From NCBI GenBank assembly GCA_964544115.1, contig CAZJBP010000031.1:1-25406 (forward strand): 25,406 bases of DNA, in the 5' to 3' direction. A model generated the notes under the pieces. It was not told the origin of the DNA, made no database searches, and saw only the letters and a list, made by a program, of their open reading frames with translations. This DNA comes from CAZJBP01 sp964544115 (GTDB lineage: Bacteria; Verrucomicrobiota; Kiritimatiellia; UBA8416; JADHWI01). Position numbers and translations under genes: made by a program. How positions within the stretch are numbered: position 1 is the stretch's first letter; every line of letters begins with the position of its first letter. Below, piece by piece: positions 1 to 7,920 of this stretch.

Positions 1-1
1 C

Positions 2-142
2 CTAAACCCCGTGATTGCCCAATGAAGAATCACACGCTATTCCCTGAAGGACCCCAATATCAAGCACGCGACAACCGGCTTTCAGATATCGGCCCGCCAC
101 GCGAACGCGCCAGTTCTGAAGAAGGCGATCCACATACGTCAT
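2..142 (-). pseudogene. Truncated class I SAM-dependent methyltransferase N-terminus (46 codons)
   Basis: A short reading frame starts with ATG at 142, with a good Shine-Dalgarno GGAGG at 151-155, eight bases upstream. The peptide begins MTYVDRLLQNWRVR and reaches RVLDIG at residues 25-30. This looks like motif I, the SAM-binding glycine loop of Rossmann methyltransferases, and the opening resembles methyltransferases common in polysaccharide loci. The frame then meets an in-frame TAG at 4-2, immediately after the motif I region, so only the first 46 residues are made. A family member would normally run to about 200-250 residues. The usual cysteine/glycine-rich loop after RVLDIG also looks degraded (VLQG). 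The window ends here, so I cannot see whether homology continues downstream in some frame. It lies 57 bp after the GT-C gene, as the last visible gene. It could instead be a sequencing error or a chance short ORF. Confidence 0.5.
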
Positions 143-199
143 AACGCACCCCTCCCCGCATCTGCACTCGCATGGAGCAACCTTCCCTCCTCGACCGAT

Positions 200-1819
200 C
201 TAGCGCTGATGCTCCTGTGTCTCCTTCCGACCGTAGACCAAGGTGCCACCGGATGTGAAGACGACATCCACGTCATTGGCGTTCGCATCGACAAGCGGCT
301 CAAGGTACTTGGATCGATACGGGGCAAACTCCGACTCGTCAAGGATGACAAAGGCCACATCTGGCGGAAGAGGTCCGATCTTCAGGTTCCGCTCGCGGTC
401 CAGCCAAGTCAGGACGCTGACGACCGGGCGTCCCGACCACATCGGCACAAAACCGGTCCCGCCGGCAACCAACACCTTACCGGGCTCGGGTCGTTGCTTC
501 ACGTATTGACAGGCCGCGTAGAGGCGTTGAACCACGCCTGAGTAATCGGGAGCCCGAAGCCGGGCGGCTTGCGGACTGACCGTCGCGAATGCGACACACC
601 CGATCACGCCCGCCGTCAACACGGCTCCCGACCACACCCCCGGCGCTATGAGAGGCCTCTTTGAGAAAGGCCGTTGACGTTCGCCCTGCGACACCACAAA
701 GGCTCCTACCCCTTCAACTCCACGCGCGAGGTAGAAGAAGAACAATGGCATAAGGGGCAATACGTACCGAATGTCATACCACGTGTTGGCCACCAGCATC
801 CCCATGTAGCAGAGCGCCGTCACCGCCAAGACGCGATTCGTCCGTTGTCGAAAGCCCCACACCGCTCCAAGCACTGTGAGCCCACAGCACAGCAGACACG
901 CGGCGTGAACGACCAACGGTAGCCTGCCAATGCGCGCAATTCCTGTTTGATCGGGTATCAAAAGGATATGAGCGTAGCCTCGCAGGTTGACCCAGATACG
1001 ATTGCCAAGAGTGAAGTTGCTGACGCCGATCTTCTCCAGGGATAGCGCATACTCTGGAGTTACCCCCGTCTTGTACCCCATGGCTATGCCCGATACGGCC
1101 GCGTTGCGCACCAACCACAGGAAGAAGGGCCCCGTCATGAGGAGGCCCAGTGCTATCCGTCCCGCCAACAGGTTCCATCGCTTCGTGCGCCACGCATTTC
1201 CAAAGTCCGTGCCTTCGATACAAACGACCCACAGCCAGACCGGAAACACCGCGACACCGGCATAGCGTACAAGCGGCAGAATCATGGCCACCCCAGTCAT
1301 TGCCATCAACCATGGCAACCGTCCCGTCGCAGCGTAACGCAGGGCTGCAAGGACAAATACGGACAGCAGCAGGGCGAACAGCGTCTCGGAGAGCACCGCG
1401 TGCGTGTAGTAGATCGTTGGAAAGAAAACGCTCGCCATTGCCGCCGCCAGCAGCGCGGTATCGACCCGGGATACACGCCTGAGACAGGCAAACCACATCA
1501 GGGACACCGCCGTGCACATGGCAATGTTGAGGATCTTGAACGACGCAATGGAGTCCCGACCAAGCCACACCAAGACAGACAGGAGGATGGAATAGCCGGG
1601 CGGGCGATCGGTAACCGGTGCACCACTCACGGTATAGCCCTGGCCGGCAGCGAGGCTACGAGCCGCCTCGACGTAGGTAACAGTGTCGCTCATATACACC
1701 GGACGGCCGTTGAGGAATGATGCCGACAACAGCGCAGTCAACGTGAACACAAGGCAGGCCCACCGCCAGTCCAGCGGCCAGCATCTGAATCCGCACGGTT
1801 CGTCACGAGTCGCTACCAT
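200..1819 (-). CDS. GT-C fold membrane glycosyltransferase (ArnT/PMT-like, glycosyltransferase 39-type)
   Basis: This is a polytopic membrane protein of about 539 residues with roughly ten or more hydrophobic segments. The N-terminal part after the first membrane helix carries the acidic loop SDTVTYVEAARSLAAGQGY followed by RPPGYSILLSVL. That arrangement is typical of the PMT_2/ArnT family, where the acidic residue and following tyrosine lie in the catalytic periplasmic loop. Family members transfer a sugar from a polyprenyl-phosphate donor to a lipid or glycan acceptor on the outer face of the inner membrane. I prefer ATG at 1819 over the upstream GTG at 1843 because AGGAGAGG at 1825-1832 is well spaced for 1819. 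The gene follows the GtrB/DPM-like GT2 gene after 84 bp, and that GT2 is a plausible source of its lipid-phosphate donor (inference). The sugar and acceptor cannot be told from sequence. Confidence 0.85.
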   Translation of the reverse strand: MVATRDEPCGFRCWPLDWRWACLVFTLTALLSASFLNGRPVYMSDTVTYVEAARSLAAGQGYTVSGAPVTDRPPGYSILLSVLVWLGRDSIASFKILNIAMCTAVSLMWFACLRRVSRVDTALLAAAMASVFFPTIYYTHAVLSETLFALLLSVFVLAALRYAATGRLPWLMAMTGVAMILPLVRYAGVAVFPVWLWVVCIEGTDFGNAWRTKRWNLLAGRIALGLLMTGPFFLWLVRNAAVSGIAMGYKTGVTPEYALSLEKIGVSNFTLGNRIWVNLRGYAHILLIPDQTGIARIGRLPLVVHAACLLCCGLTVLGAVWGFRQRTNRVLAVTALCYMGMLVANTWYDIRYVLPLMPLFFFYLARGVEGVGAFVVSQGERQRPFSKRPLIAPGVWSGAVLTAGVIGCVAFATVSPQAARLRAPDYSGVVQRLYAACQYVKQRPEPGKVLVAGGTGFVPMWSGRPVVSVLTWLDRERNLKIGPLPPDVAFVILDESEFAPYRSKYLEPLVDANANDVDVVFTSGGTLVYGRKETQEHQR

Positions 1820-1824
1820 AGGAT

Positions 1825-1832
1825 CCTCTCCT
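1825..1832 (-). promoter_or_regulatory. Shine-Dalgarno deciding the GT-C start
   Basis: On the minus strand AGGAGAGG lies five bases before ATG at 1819. It favours that start over the in-frame GTG at 1843, which lies upstream of this site. Confidence 0.6.
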
Positions 1833-1903
1833 GCTATTCCCACCGAAAGTCAAACACAGCGGCAACACAGTGAATTGGGTGAACACCATCCAGTCGCGTT
1901 GAC

Positions 1904-3097
1904 TCACTTCTGATTACGCTCTGCAGTGTAGTCGCCCACATAATCTCCACGACTAATACCCAGCATGCTAAGAAAGAAGCACCCAAAGAACACTTCCACA
2001 CCGACGACCAGTAAGGTCGTGAAAAAGATGGCCGGCCTCATCATGCGCTGGACATCCAGTTGTCCAAACTGCCTGTGATACCAGACAACGACAAACGCAA
2101 GATCCCCGACCAGGCCGACTGCTGTAAGGGCGAGGCCGGCCAATAGACCATGCTCCAGCTTGACCCGGCGCAGGACCGTTGCGAAGTCCGGCCCTGCATG
2201 TGCAAGGTGTGTGGTGAAGGTGAACACTTTGACAAAACAACCGAGCAGAAACAGGTATACTCCCAGGATCACCATGGCCATTCCGAGCAGCATCGTATGG
2301 ACGTCCAGAGCGATTTGTCCGACACGTAGCGGACCCGGCATCAACATCGCTAGGATCATGGCTCCCGCACCACCCACGAAGCCGGCCGGAACGAAGAAGA
2401 GCCAGTTCGGCGCCATCATGAGCATATAACGCAGGTGGCGCCAACCGTCCCGCCAGCTGCGCAGGTGAGGCGCGCGGCTGCGACCGTCTGGAGAGAGCGT
2501 CGTCGGCACTTCAGTAATTCGCAGCTGCTGGACCGTCGCCTTGACGACCATCTCGCTCGCAAACTCCATGCCAGTTGCGCGCAAATCCAAGCGCTGGATA
2601 GAGTCGCGGCTGAAGCCCCTGAGCCCACAATGGAAGTCGCGGCACGGACTGTGAAAGAAGAGCCGGCCAATCGTTGTCAACGCAGGGTTCCCGAGATAGC
2701 GATGCAACGGAGGCATGGCGCCACGCTCGATGCCACCGAGAAATCGGTTCCCCATCACAAGTTCGTAGCCGGCACGAAGCTGCTCCAGGAAGGGCATCAG
2801 ATTGCTGAAGTCGTAGCTGTCATCCGCATCACCCATGATGATATATTTGCCGCGCGTTGCCGATATGCCCCCAAGCAGGGCGCTGCCGTAGCCCTTCATC
2901 GGCACCGGTATCACGCGCGCCCCCATAGACTCGGCAATCTGTCTCGACCCGTCTGTGCTGCCGTTGTCGGCTATGACGACCTCTCCGCTTACCTGATACG
3001 TTTCAAGCCAGGCTTGTGCCTTCTTGATGCATGTGCCGAGAGTCTCAGCTTCATTCAGGCAAGGCATGAGAATGGTCAGCTCCAGTTTCTGGGTCAC
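1904..3097 (-). CDS. GT2 glycosyltransferase with C-terminal membrane helices (polyprenyl-phosphate sugar synthase-like)
   Basis: The protein has 397 residues. Residues 1-230 form a GT-A domain: TILMPCLNEAETL near the start, IADNGSTDGS for nucleotide binding, and MGDADDSYDF carrying the DxD-type metal site. A stretch reading SPDGRSRAPHLRSWRDGWRH leads into about four hydrophobic segments from roughly residue 235 to 390. This layout matches DPM1/GtrB-like enzymes that load a sugar from a nucleotide donor onto polyprenyl phosphate. The start is GTG at 3097: its GTGA overlaps the TGA of the upstream GT4 gene by four bases, and GGGAGG at 3104-3109 is six bases away, so translational coupling is likely. 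The GT-C gene follows directly and could use the lipid-linked product. The sugar is unknown. Confidence 0.88.
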   Translation of the reverse strand: MTQKLELTILMPCLNEAETLGTCIKKAQAWLETYQVSGEVVIADNGSTDGSRQIAESMGARVIPVPMKGYGSALLGGISATRGKYIIMGDADDSYDFSNLMPFLEQLRAGYELVMGNRFLGGIERGAMPPLHRYLGNPALTTIGRLFFHSPCRDFHCGLRGFSRDSIQRLDLRATGMEFASEMVVKATVQQLRITEVPTTLSPDGRSRAPHLRSWRDGWRHLRYMLMMAPNWLFFVPAGFVGGAGAMILAMLMPGPLRVGQIALDVHTMLLGMAMVILGVYLFLLGCFVKVFTFTTHLAHAGPDFATVLRRVKLEHGLLAGLALTAVGLVGDLAFVVVWYHRQFGQLDVQRMMRPAIFFTTLLVVGVEVFFGCFFLSMLGISRGDYVGDYTAERNQK

Positions 3098-4221
3098 GGC
3101 GCACCTCCCGGCAGCAGCCTACCTGTTAATGTCTCGTCGTAGAGTCGGGCGTATTCGGCCGCCATCACGCCTAGACTAAAGCTATCCACCGCACGCGATC
3201 GCGAACGGGTCCCCATCTGCGCTCGCCGCGCACCGTCCTGCAGCAGATCCAGGCAGGTTACTGCCAGCAAATAGGGGTCGTTGGGCGGGACCACTAGCCC
3301 GCAGAGATCGCCAAGCAGTGCGCGAGGGACGTCACCCACACTCGTCGCCACGATCGGCAGTCCACACGCCATAGCTTCCAACAAAGCTATCGGCAACCCC
3401 TCCGACAAAGAGGAAAGGCAGAACAGGTCCGCCGCGGGCAACAACCTGGGGACATCCGCACGCATCCCCATAAAGGTTACGCATTGCGCGATCTCGAGGT
3501 CGCTAGCGAGGGCTTCAAGTCGCCCACGTTCCGGACCATCCCCTATCAGCCACAGTTCCGTTCGCGCAAGCGTGTCATGGATGCGTCGAAAGGCATGCAG
3601 GAGAGATCCGAGATCCTTCTCGGGACTTAGACGCGCGACATTGACCACGATACGCCGGTCCGGGGGGATCCCAAGCTCGGCGCGAAGTGCTTCGCGCCGG
3701 GAGGACGGCTGACAAAGTGCGATATCAACGCCGTTGCTGACGATCGCCACCCTCTCAGCGCGCACCGACGCGAGGCGAGCAAGCTGATCTCGCGACTCCT
3801 GCGAGACCGCAACGAACGCATCGACCCCGACCCGCATCAACCGATATCGCCAGAGTCCGCGGCTCGAAGCAGAATAGACACCGTGTTTAGTGTGGACATG
3901 GCCCTGCACAATTCCCAAGCCCCGGGCGGCTGACGCATACCAGCCCGGCTTGAAATTGTGAGAGTGAATAACAATCGGCGCGTCGGAACGCAGATAGGCT
4001 CGGAACTCTCGAAGCGCGCGGTACTTCCCCCTGTCGGCCATGTTCAGCGCACGGACCTCCACGCCCATGCTTCGCGCTTCTGGGGCCAATCCACCTTCAT
4101 CCTCGATGCAGCATATCTTGACACGGCTTCCTCTGTGGCTGAGCTCAGCAGAGAGGCCAAGAACGAGCGTCTCAACACCGCCCACATCCAGGTTGTTGAC
4201 GCACTGAACTACCGTCGTCAC
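3094..4221 (-). CDS. GT4 family glycosyltransferase
   Basis: This is a GT-B fold retaining glycosyltransferase of 375 residues from the chosen start. The N-terminal domain opens with VVQCVNNLDVGGVETLVLGL, the glycine-rich acceptor-side loop typical of GT4 enzymes. The C-terminal domain has VNVARLSPEKD and LIGDGPERGRLE. The nucleotide-sugar motif is SEGLPIALLEAM, with the paired glutamates (E-x7-E) near residues 274 and 282. The frame stays open up to 4335, but those extra 38 residues (rich in Cys and Arg) do not resemble a GT4 N-terminus. GTG at 4221 has AGGTG about nine bases upstream and places the first beta-strand right after the start, so I prefer it. Its TGA overlaps the next gene's GTG. 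The sugar donor and acceptor are unknown. Confidence 0.88.
   Translation of the reverse strand: MTTVVQCVNNLDVGGVETLVLGLSAELSHRGSRVKICCIEDEGGLAPEARSMGVEVRALNMADRGKYRALREFRAYLRSDAPIVIHSHNFKPGWYASAARGLGIVQGHVHTKHGVYSASSRGLWRYRLMRVGVDAFVAVSQESRDQLARLASVRAERVAIVSNGVDIALCQPSSRREALRAELGIPPDRRIVVNVARLSPEKDLGSLLHAFRRIHDTLARTELWLIGDGPERGRLEALASDLEIAQCVTFMGMRADVPRLLPAADLFCLSSLSEGLPIALLEAMACGLPIVATSVGDVPRALLGDLCGLVVPPNDPYLLAVTCLDLLQDGARRAQMGTRSRSRAVDSFSLGVMAAEYARLYDETLTGRLLPGGAP
3104..3109 (-). promoter_or_regulatory. Shine-Dalgarno supporting a GTG start at 3097
   Basis: GGGAGG on the minus strand lies six bases before the GTG at 3097, inside the last codons of the upstream gene. It supports the non-ATG start and coupled translation. 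Confidence 0.55.
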
Positions 4222-4327
4222 TTGATCAACACCTGCACATCTTTCCCCAACGGCCCGACTGGGGCGACACGCCCGTGAGCCCACACGCGTGACCTGACAG
4301 GTGTGGATGCAGCCCGGAGCCTGTTGT

Positions 4328-5512
4328 TCACACACTCAAATAGGGTTGTGAACGCTTCTCTCCTGAACGGCGCTCAGACTCCTCGAATCGCGGCCGTGAC
4401 ATAGCCTGCTGGAGGTACATCCGCATCGCTTCCTTCGGGCGCACAGCCTCTCGGTAGTAAACGTGTGCCTCTTCCCGGAGTCGGCGCGCCTTGTCCCCCG
4501 AATCAAGAAGGGCGATGCATTGGGCCACACACTCCCTGGCGGTGGTGAATCCGAGATAGTGACGCCCCTCCGCAAGGGGCGTTGCGAACGTGTTTCTTAT
4601 CGTTTGACTCACCATACAGTTGTTCGCCGCCAGCGTTTCTCCGAGACTGTACGGTACGGCATCAAACAACGCCTTAATGTTGACCCGCACGAGGAAGGTC
4701 TTGCACAGCCTGATGAACTCAGGACGGCGTGAGCGCGCTCCTTCCGTCAGGTTAGACAGAAGCTCCGGATATCGTCTCTCGGCATAGGGTGTTGACGCCA
4801 GCCCGCCCACCATCGCGTCACCCAGTCCCGACCTCAGGGTGCGGACCATTTCAACCCGTTCCCGGTTGCAGGCGTCGACCCAGTCCCCGCTCTCGGTGTC
4901 AGGGTCCCAGAGCCGTGTCTGGAATAACACTTTCGCGCACTTCGCGCCGGCGGGAGTGTCCTCATAGTGCTCAAAGGACGAGAGCGATTGCAACTTGGAC
5001 ACCTGCGCCGCCAATGAACCCATAACTTTCCGTGCAGCCTCGCCCGACACCAACTGCTTCGCAGCAGTGGCGAACAGAAAGCCGCACAGCCGGGCGGACC
5101 AGACACGCGAACGCCGCGACCAGGTGGCGAATATAGGGTTAAGCGGAACGACCCGAGACCGTAGCGATGGGACGAGTTCTTCCGCACTCGGGGGATGGTA
5201 ACTTCTCTTGAAATAGACATCCGAGCAGGCAAGCCCGTCGTGATGCCAGACGTCCGATTGGTCTCTCGCGTCGAAACACACCACGCGTGCAGAGGACTCA
5301 TTCTCCGCCTTGCAGAGGACAACGAGCAACGGGTAATCAGGCTTCTGCAAGCTTGTGTATTTCCGAGCAGTGGCGCCATTCATCGGACGAAGGACGATAC
5401 TGCCCTCGCGCGCCAGATCCATCAGTCCCGTCAGAAAGTAGCTATGGAGCCATAGGTCAAAGCCGTCCCCGACAAGAACTGACACGCGCATCGGCGAAGT
5501 GATTGCTCCCAT
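4328..5512 (-). CDS. Uncharacterised protein, possible CgeB/GT1-like glycosyltransferase C-terminal half
   Basis: The protein has about 394 residues and I do not recognise it firmly. There are no membrane segments or signal peptide. The N-terminus (MRVSVLVGDGFDLWLHSYFL) looks like a first beta-strand and helix. The last third has KALFDAVPYSLGETLAANNC, then HYLGFTTARECVAQCIALLD and a helical tail with HVYYREAVRPKEAMRMYLQQ. Such a reset-then-helix pattern occurs at the end of CgeB-like glycosyltransferases, where a dishonoured-residue loop is followed by an interval of per-residue updating helices, but I see no clear paired-glutamate motif. ATG at 5512 is chosen because AGGGG lies about eight bases upstream. 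GTG at 5542 and ATG at 5491 are alternatives. It sits between a GNAT gene and a GT4 gene, so a role in making or modifying the polysaccharide is inferred from context only. Confidence 0.6.
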   Translation of the reverse strand: MGAITSPMRVSVLVGDGFDLWLHSYFLTGLMDLAREGSIVLRPMNGATARKYTSLQKPDYPLLVVLCKAENESSARVVCFDARDQSDVWHHDGLACSDVYFKRSYHPPSAEELVPSLRSRVVPLNPIFATWSRRSRVWSARLCGFLFATAAKQLVSGEAARKVMGSLAAQVSKLQSLSSFEHYEDTPAGAKCAKVLFQTRLWDPDTESGDWVDACNRERVEMVRTLRSGLGDAMVGGLASTPYAERRYPELLSNLTEGARSRRPEFIRLCKTFLVRVNIKALFDAVPYSLGETLAANNCMVSQTIRNTFATPLAEGRHYLGFTTARECVAQCIALLDSGDKARRLREEAHVYYREAVRPKEAMRMYLQQAMSRPRFEESERRSGEKRSQPYLSV

Positions 5513-5556
5513 TACTCCCACCCCTTCGAAGACACGCTCCACGCAGGATTCAGAGG

Positions 5557-6051
5557 CTAGCGGTACATTCGCTCATCGCGTTCATAGCAGGCGATAGGGT
5601 CGCCAAAGCCACATCGGGCGATGACGGTCTGCATGGCGACATTGCCCTCTGAGGTGTCAATGTAGAAAGTCCGCCTGCCGGTCCGAGTTAGCTGCTCCAT
5701 GGCCATGATGAGGCCCCATGTCGCCAGACCCTTTCCGCGGCAGTCAGCCGTCGTTTCCACAGGCCCGATAACCGCCGCCCCCCTATCCACGGGGTAGTAC
5801 CGGCACCGAGACAGAGTGATGCCCCCGTAGCTCGCCACAGCATTAGGTCCGGTCACGACATAGAGCATGCGACTGAACGTTGCCAGCTTGAGGAGCTGCT
5901 TCATCGTCGCGGCAACGCCCCAACTGCGCGCCATCACAGACAGCAGCGTGAGCGCCGCTCCAGGATGTTGCAGCAGGTGGAAGCGATAGCCCGGCACCGG
6001 CTGCACCGGCGCAGTCGACGACCGCTCCTGACGGTAGACGAATTGCCTCAT
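5557..6051 (-). CDS. GNAT-family N-acetyltransferase
   Basis: This 164-residue protein has a GNAT fold signature. The region around residues 90-115 (GPVETTADCRGKGLATWGLI) contains the R/Q-x-x-G-x-G/A pyrophosphate-binding loop for acetyl-CoA (CRGKGLA). It is followed by a helix, a strand YIDTSEGNVAMQTVIARCGF and the usual asparagine-containing C-terminal motif. The N-terminal third is less typical. ATG at 6051 overlaps the TGA of the upstream gene in an ATGA arrangement, which suggests translational coupling. The pair may act together on one sugar or amino-sugar substrate (inference). The position among glycosyltransferases suggests acetylation of an amino sugar. The DegT aminotransferase elsewhere in the locus could supply the amine. 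Confidence 0.8.
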   Translation of the reverse strand: MRQFVYRQERSSTAPVQPVPGYRFHLLQHPGAALTLLSVMARSWGVAATMKQLLKLATFSRMLYVVTGPNAVASYGGITLSRCRYYPVDRGAAVIGPVETTADCRGKGLATWGLIMAMEQLTRTGRRTFYIDTSEGNVAMQTVIARCGFGDPIACYERDERMYR

Positions 6052-6794
6052 CCTGGTGATCTACCGGCGTCCGGTCCACGATCTGACACCCAGAGAACGT
6101 GACGCGGCTCAAAATTGAACTTTCGCTTGAAGCGACGCATGTTTGCCCCGGCCCCAAAGTAGGAACCGTAGGCATAGTATCGTACGCAGGGATAGTGAGT
6201 ACGCGCGTAGTCCGCCATGCTGACCAGAAGCATGGGCACCACGCCGTCGGCCTGAACTGCGGCGTGACCGTATATGTGCTCAATCAGCATCAGCTCCCCG
6301 GCCACAAGGCAGGCAGCATAGGCGCGAAGCCTCCCATCCTTCAGCACCCCGAAATAGGGATAATCGTGGATGTTCGAGCGGCTGGGAGGGTTCTTACACT
6401 CGTGAACGCTGTGGACCAACTCCTCTGCGGGGAAGGCGCCCTGGCGAACATGGGTCGATCCCAAAATGTTTCGGACATCATCCAGATGCCTGTTATACTC
6501 GATTCGTTCGAAGGTATAGCCCATTCGCAAGGCCTTCTTGTAGTTCCGTTTGCCGGAACTTTCGATACGATTAACATACTCGCCCGCCCGGTCCGGCAGC
6601 TGGCCGATGGCCACGCCCCATGAGAAGGCCGGCAGCAAGGGGAGCCTCTTATGCCTCTTGTTGGCGTCTCGAACAAAGTCCTCCACCAATCTCTCGTAGA
6701 AGGGGTCGTTCTCACGGGCCGCCGACACCATCAGGTAGACAGACAGGCGCGGGGCGCGAAGAAGGCGTAGAAGTTCACGGACACGATTCATCAT
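6048..6794 (-). CDS. FemAB/GNAT-like acyltransferase of polysaccharide loci
   Basis: A protein of about 248 residues from the chosen start. I recognise a GNAT/FemAB-like layout rather than a specific enzyme: a basic helix SGKRNYKKALRMGYTFER near the middle, then a strand YPYFGVLKDGRLRAYAACLV, a loop with LIEHIYGHAA, and a closing motif GANMRRFKRKFNFEPR. The end motif is frequent in acyltransferases that recognise a nucleotide- or lipid-linked amino sugar. The frame is open up to 6917, but the ATG-ATG pair at 6794/6791 lies five bases past the TGA of the preceding GT2 gene. The upstream extension would overlap that gene by 118 bp, so I use 6794. Its own stop overlaps the GNAT start. An aminoacyl- or acetyl-transfer role is inferred, not shown. 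Confidence 0.68.
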   Translation of the reverse strand: MMNRVRELLRLLRAPRLSVYLMVSAARENDPFYERLVEDFVRDANKRHKRLPLLPAFSWGVAIGQLPDRAGEYVNRIESSGKRNYKKALRMGYTFERIEYNRHLDDVRNILGSTHVRQGAFPAEELVHSVHECKNPPSRSNIHDYPYFGVLKDGRLRAYAACLVAGELMLIEHIYGHAAVQADGVVPMLLVSMADYARTHYPCVRYYAYGSYFGAGANMRRFKRKFNFEPRHVLWVSDRGPDAGRSPG

Positions 6795-6799
6795 CCGGA

Positions 6800-7870
6800 T
6801 CACCGTCTTCTCGTCGGCTGCCTCACCCAACACTCCACCGTTGAGCGGGCTATTGACACAGCCAGCCTTCGCCTTGCACCGCCGAGATGGGTCGCCAGGG
6901 AGAAACGGCCGGGCCATTGCAGCAACGATCGCAGATACAAACCGTAGGCGAGGGCGATCTCATGCTGCGCCGCCGCACTCCACGCCGCAGCCAAGAACTG
7001 GTAAGCCCGCGCTTGACGACGCCCTGGGCCTCCATGCAAGGCGCCGCCCGGGCCGTAAGCTTTATCAACAACCCTCAGGACTTGGGGAAGGAACTTGCGA
7101 TGATTGAGACTGAGGCCGTCTGCGACCTCCCGGTAACAGGCAAGTCGATCCGGCATCCGTATCAGCGTGCCCTTCGCGGCCAGCCTCATCCATAAATCGT
7201 AATCCTCAGGACCCCGGAACTGCTCATCGAAACCACCCAAGCATGCAGCGGCCTTCTTATTGACCAATACCGTGGAGGTGGCGACGGGATTGCAGACCCT
7301 GAACTGACTCAGTGAAAGCGCCACTGCGTCGCTCTGCACCCCTAAACTCCCGGATTCAGCAGCTGTCTCGGTACGCCCGGTGACGAGTCCCTCTGTCTCC
7401 AGCGGCACCGTGGCGCCGCAAACCAAGACAGCGCCTCCTGTCACACTGAGAATCCTGCTCTGTCGTTCAATCTTGTCGGGAAGCCAAACGTCATCCGCAT
7501 CAAGGAACGCAATCCATTCACTACGCGCCTCAGCCATGCCGCGATTCCGAGCCGCCGCTGGCCCCCCGTTCTTCTGCATCTGCAGGAGCCTGACAGTGCT
7601 AAACCAGCCCGCGGATGAGACCTTCAGCGGCGGGCAGGATACGCGCCCTGCCGGCGATGATGCGACCTGATCCCCGACGGCCGACTCACTGCCGTCTTGA
7701 ATCTGTTCTCGCAGATACCTCTCGACAACTTGCACTGTACCATCCGTCGAGGCGTCATTGACGACAATCACCTCATCGGGCTGCACTGTCTGCAGCCGTA
7801 TCGACTCCAGCGCAGCGATGATCGTAGCGGCAGAGTTATAGGCAGGGATAATGACGGAGATTGTGGGCAT
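6800..7870 (-). CDS. GT2 family glycosyltransferase with an inserted linker
   Basis: The protein has 356 residues. The GT-A domain begins at once with TISVIIPAYNSAATIIAALE, has VVNDASTDGT for nucleotide binding, GGPAAARNRG, and FLDADDVW carrying the metal-binding DxD. A later segment GPEDYDLWMRLA supplies the acceptor-side acidic residues. About 38 residues (54-92) that do not belong to the family sit between the ERYL helix and the RLLQMQKNGGPAAARNRG strand. They are encoded by a GC-rich, hairpin-forming stretch. ATG at 7870 fits the family N-terminus. GTG at 7891 is possible, and neither has a strong Shine-Dalgarno. It lies 50 bp after the GT4 gene and just ahead of the FemAB-like gene. The donor is unknown. 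Confidence 0.87.
   Translation of the reverse strand: MPTISVIIPAYNSAATIIAALESIRLQTVQPDEVIVVNDASTDGTVQVVERYLREQIQDGSESAVGDQVASSPAGRVSCPPLKVSSAGWFSTVRLLQMQKNGGPAAARNRGMAEARSEWIAFLDADDVWLPDKIERQSRILSVTGGAVLVCGATVPLETEGLVTGRTETAAESGSLGVQSDAVALSLSQFRVCNPVATSTVLVNKKAAACLGGFDEQFRGPEDYDLWMRLAAKGTLIRMPDRLACYREVADGLSLNHRKFLPQVLRVVDKAYGPGGALHGGPGRRQARAYQFLAAAWSAAAQHEIALAYGLYLRSLLQWPGRFSLATHLGGARRRLAVSIARSTVECWVRQPTRRR
7590..7705 (-). repeat. GC-rich hairpin-bearing insert inside a GT2 gene
   Basis: This stretch encodes residues absent from ordinary GT2 enzymes. At 7630-7655 GCAGG and CCTGC arms face each other across eight bases, and further outer pairing is interrupted by one mismatch. It has the look of a short repetitive element that entered the gene in frame. 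Confidence 0.4.
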
Positions 7871-7920
7871 GGATGGTAGGATCTGAGCCACGGAGGGAGC
7901 GGAGCCACTGGCGGCTTTGG

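Noticed and set aside
774..1568. 264-codon minus-strand frame inside the GT-C gene
   Set aside because: It is out of frame with the clearly supported membrane glycosyltransferase and has a cysteine- and glycine-rich shadow composition.
2435..3142. 235-codon plus-strand frame opposite the GT2/GT4 genes
   Set aside because: It lies entirely antisense to strongly supported genes, has no family motifs and an Arg/Ala-rich composition typical of GC-rich shadow frames.
4222..4335. N-terminal extension of the GT4 gene at 3094
   Set aside because: The extra 38 residues are Cys/Arg-rich and unlike GT4 N-termini, and they would overlap the preceding gene. GTG at 4221 gives a normal start.
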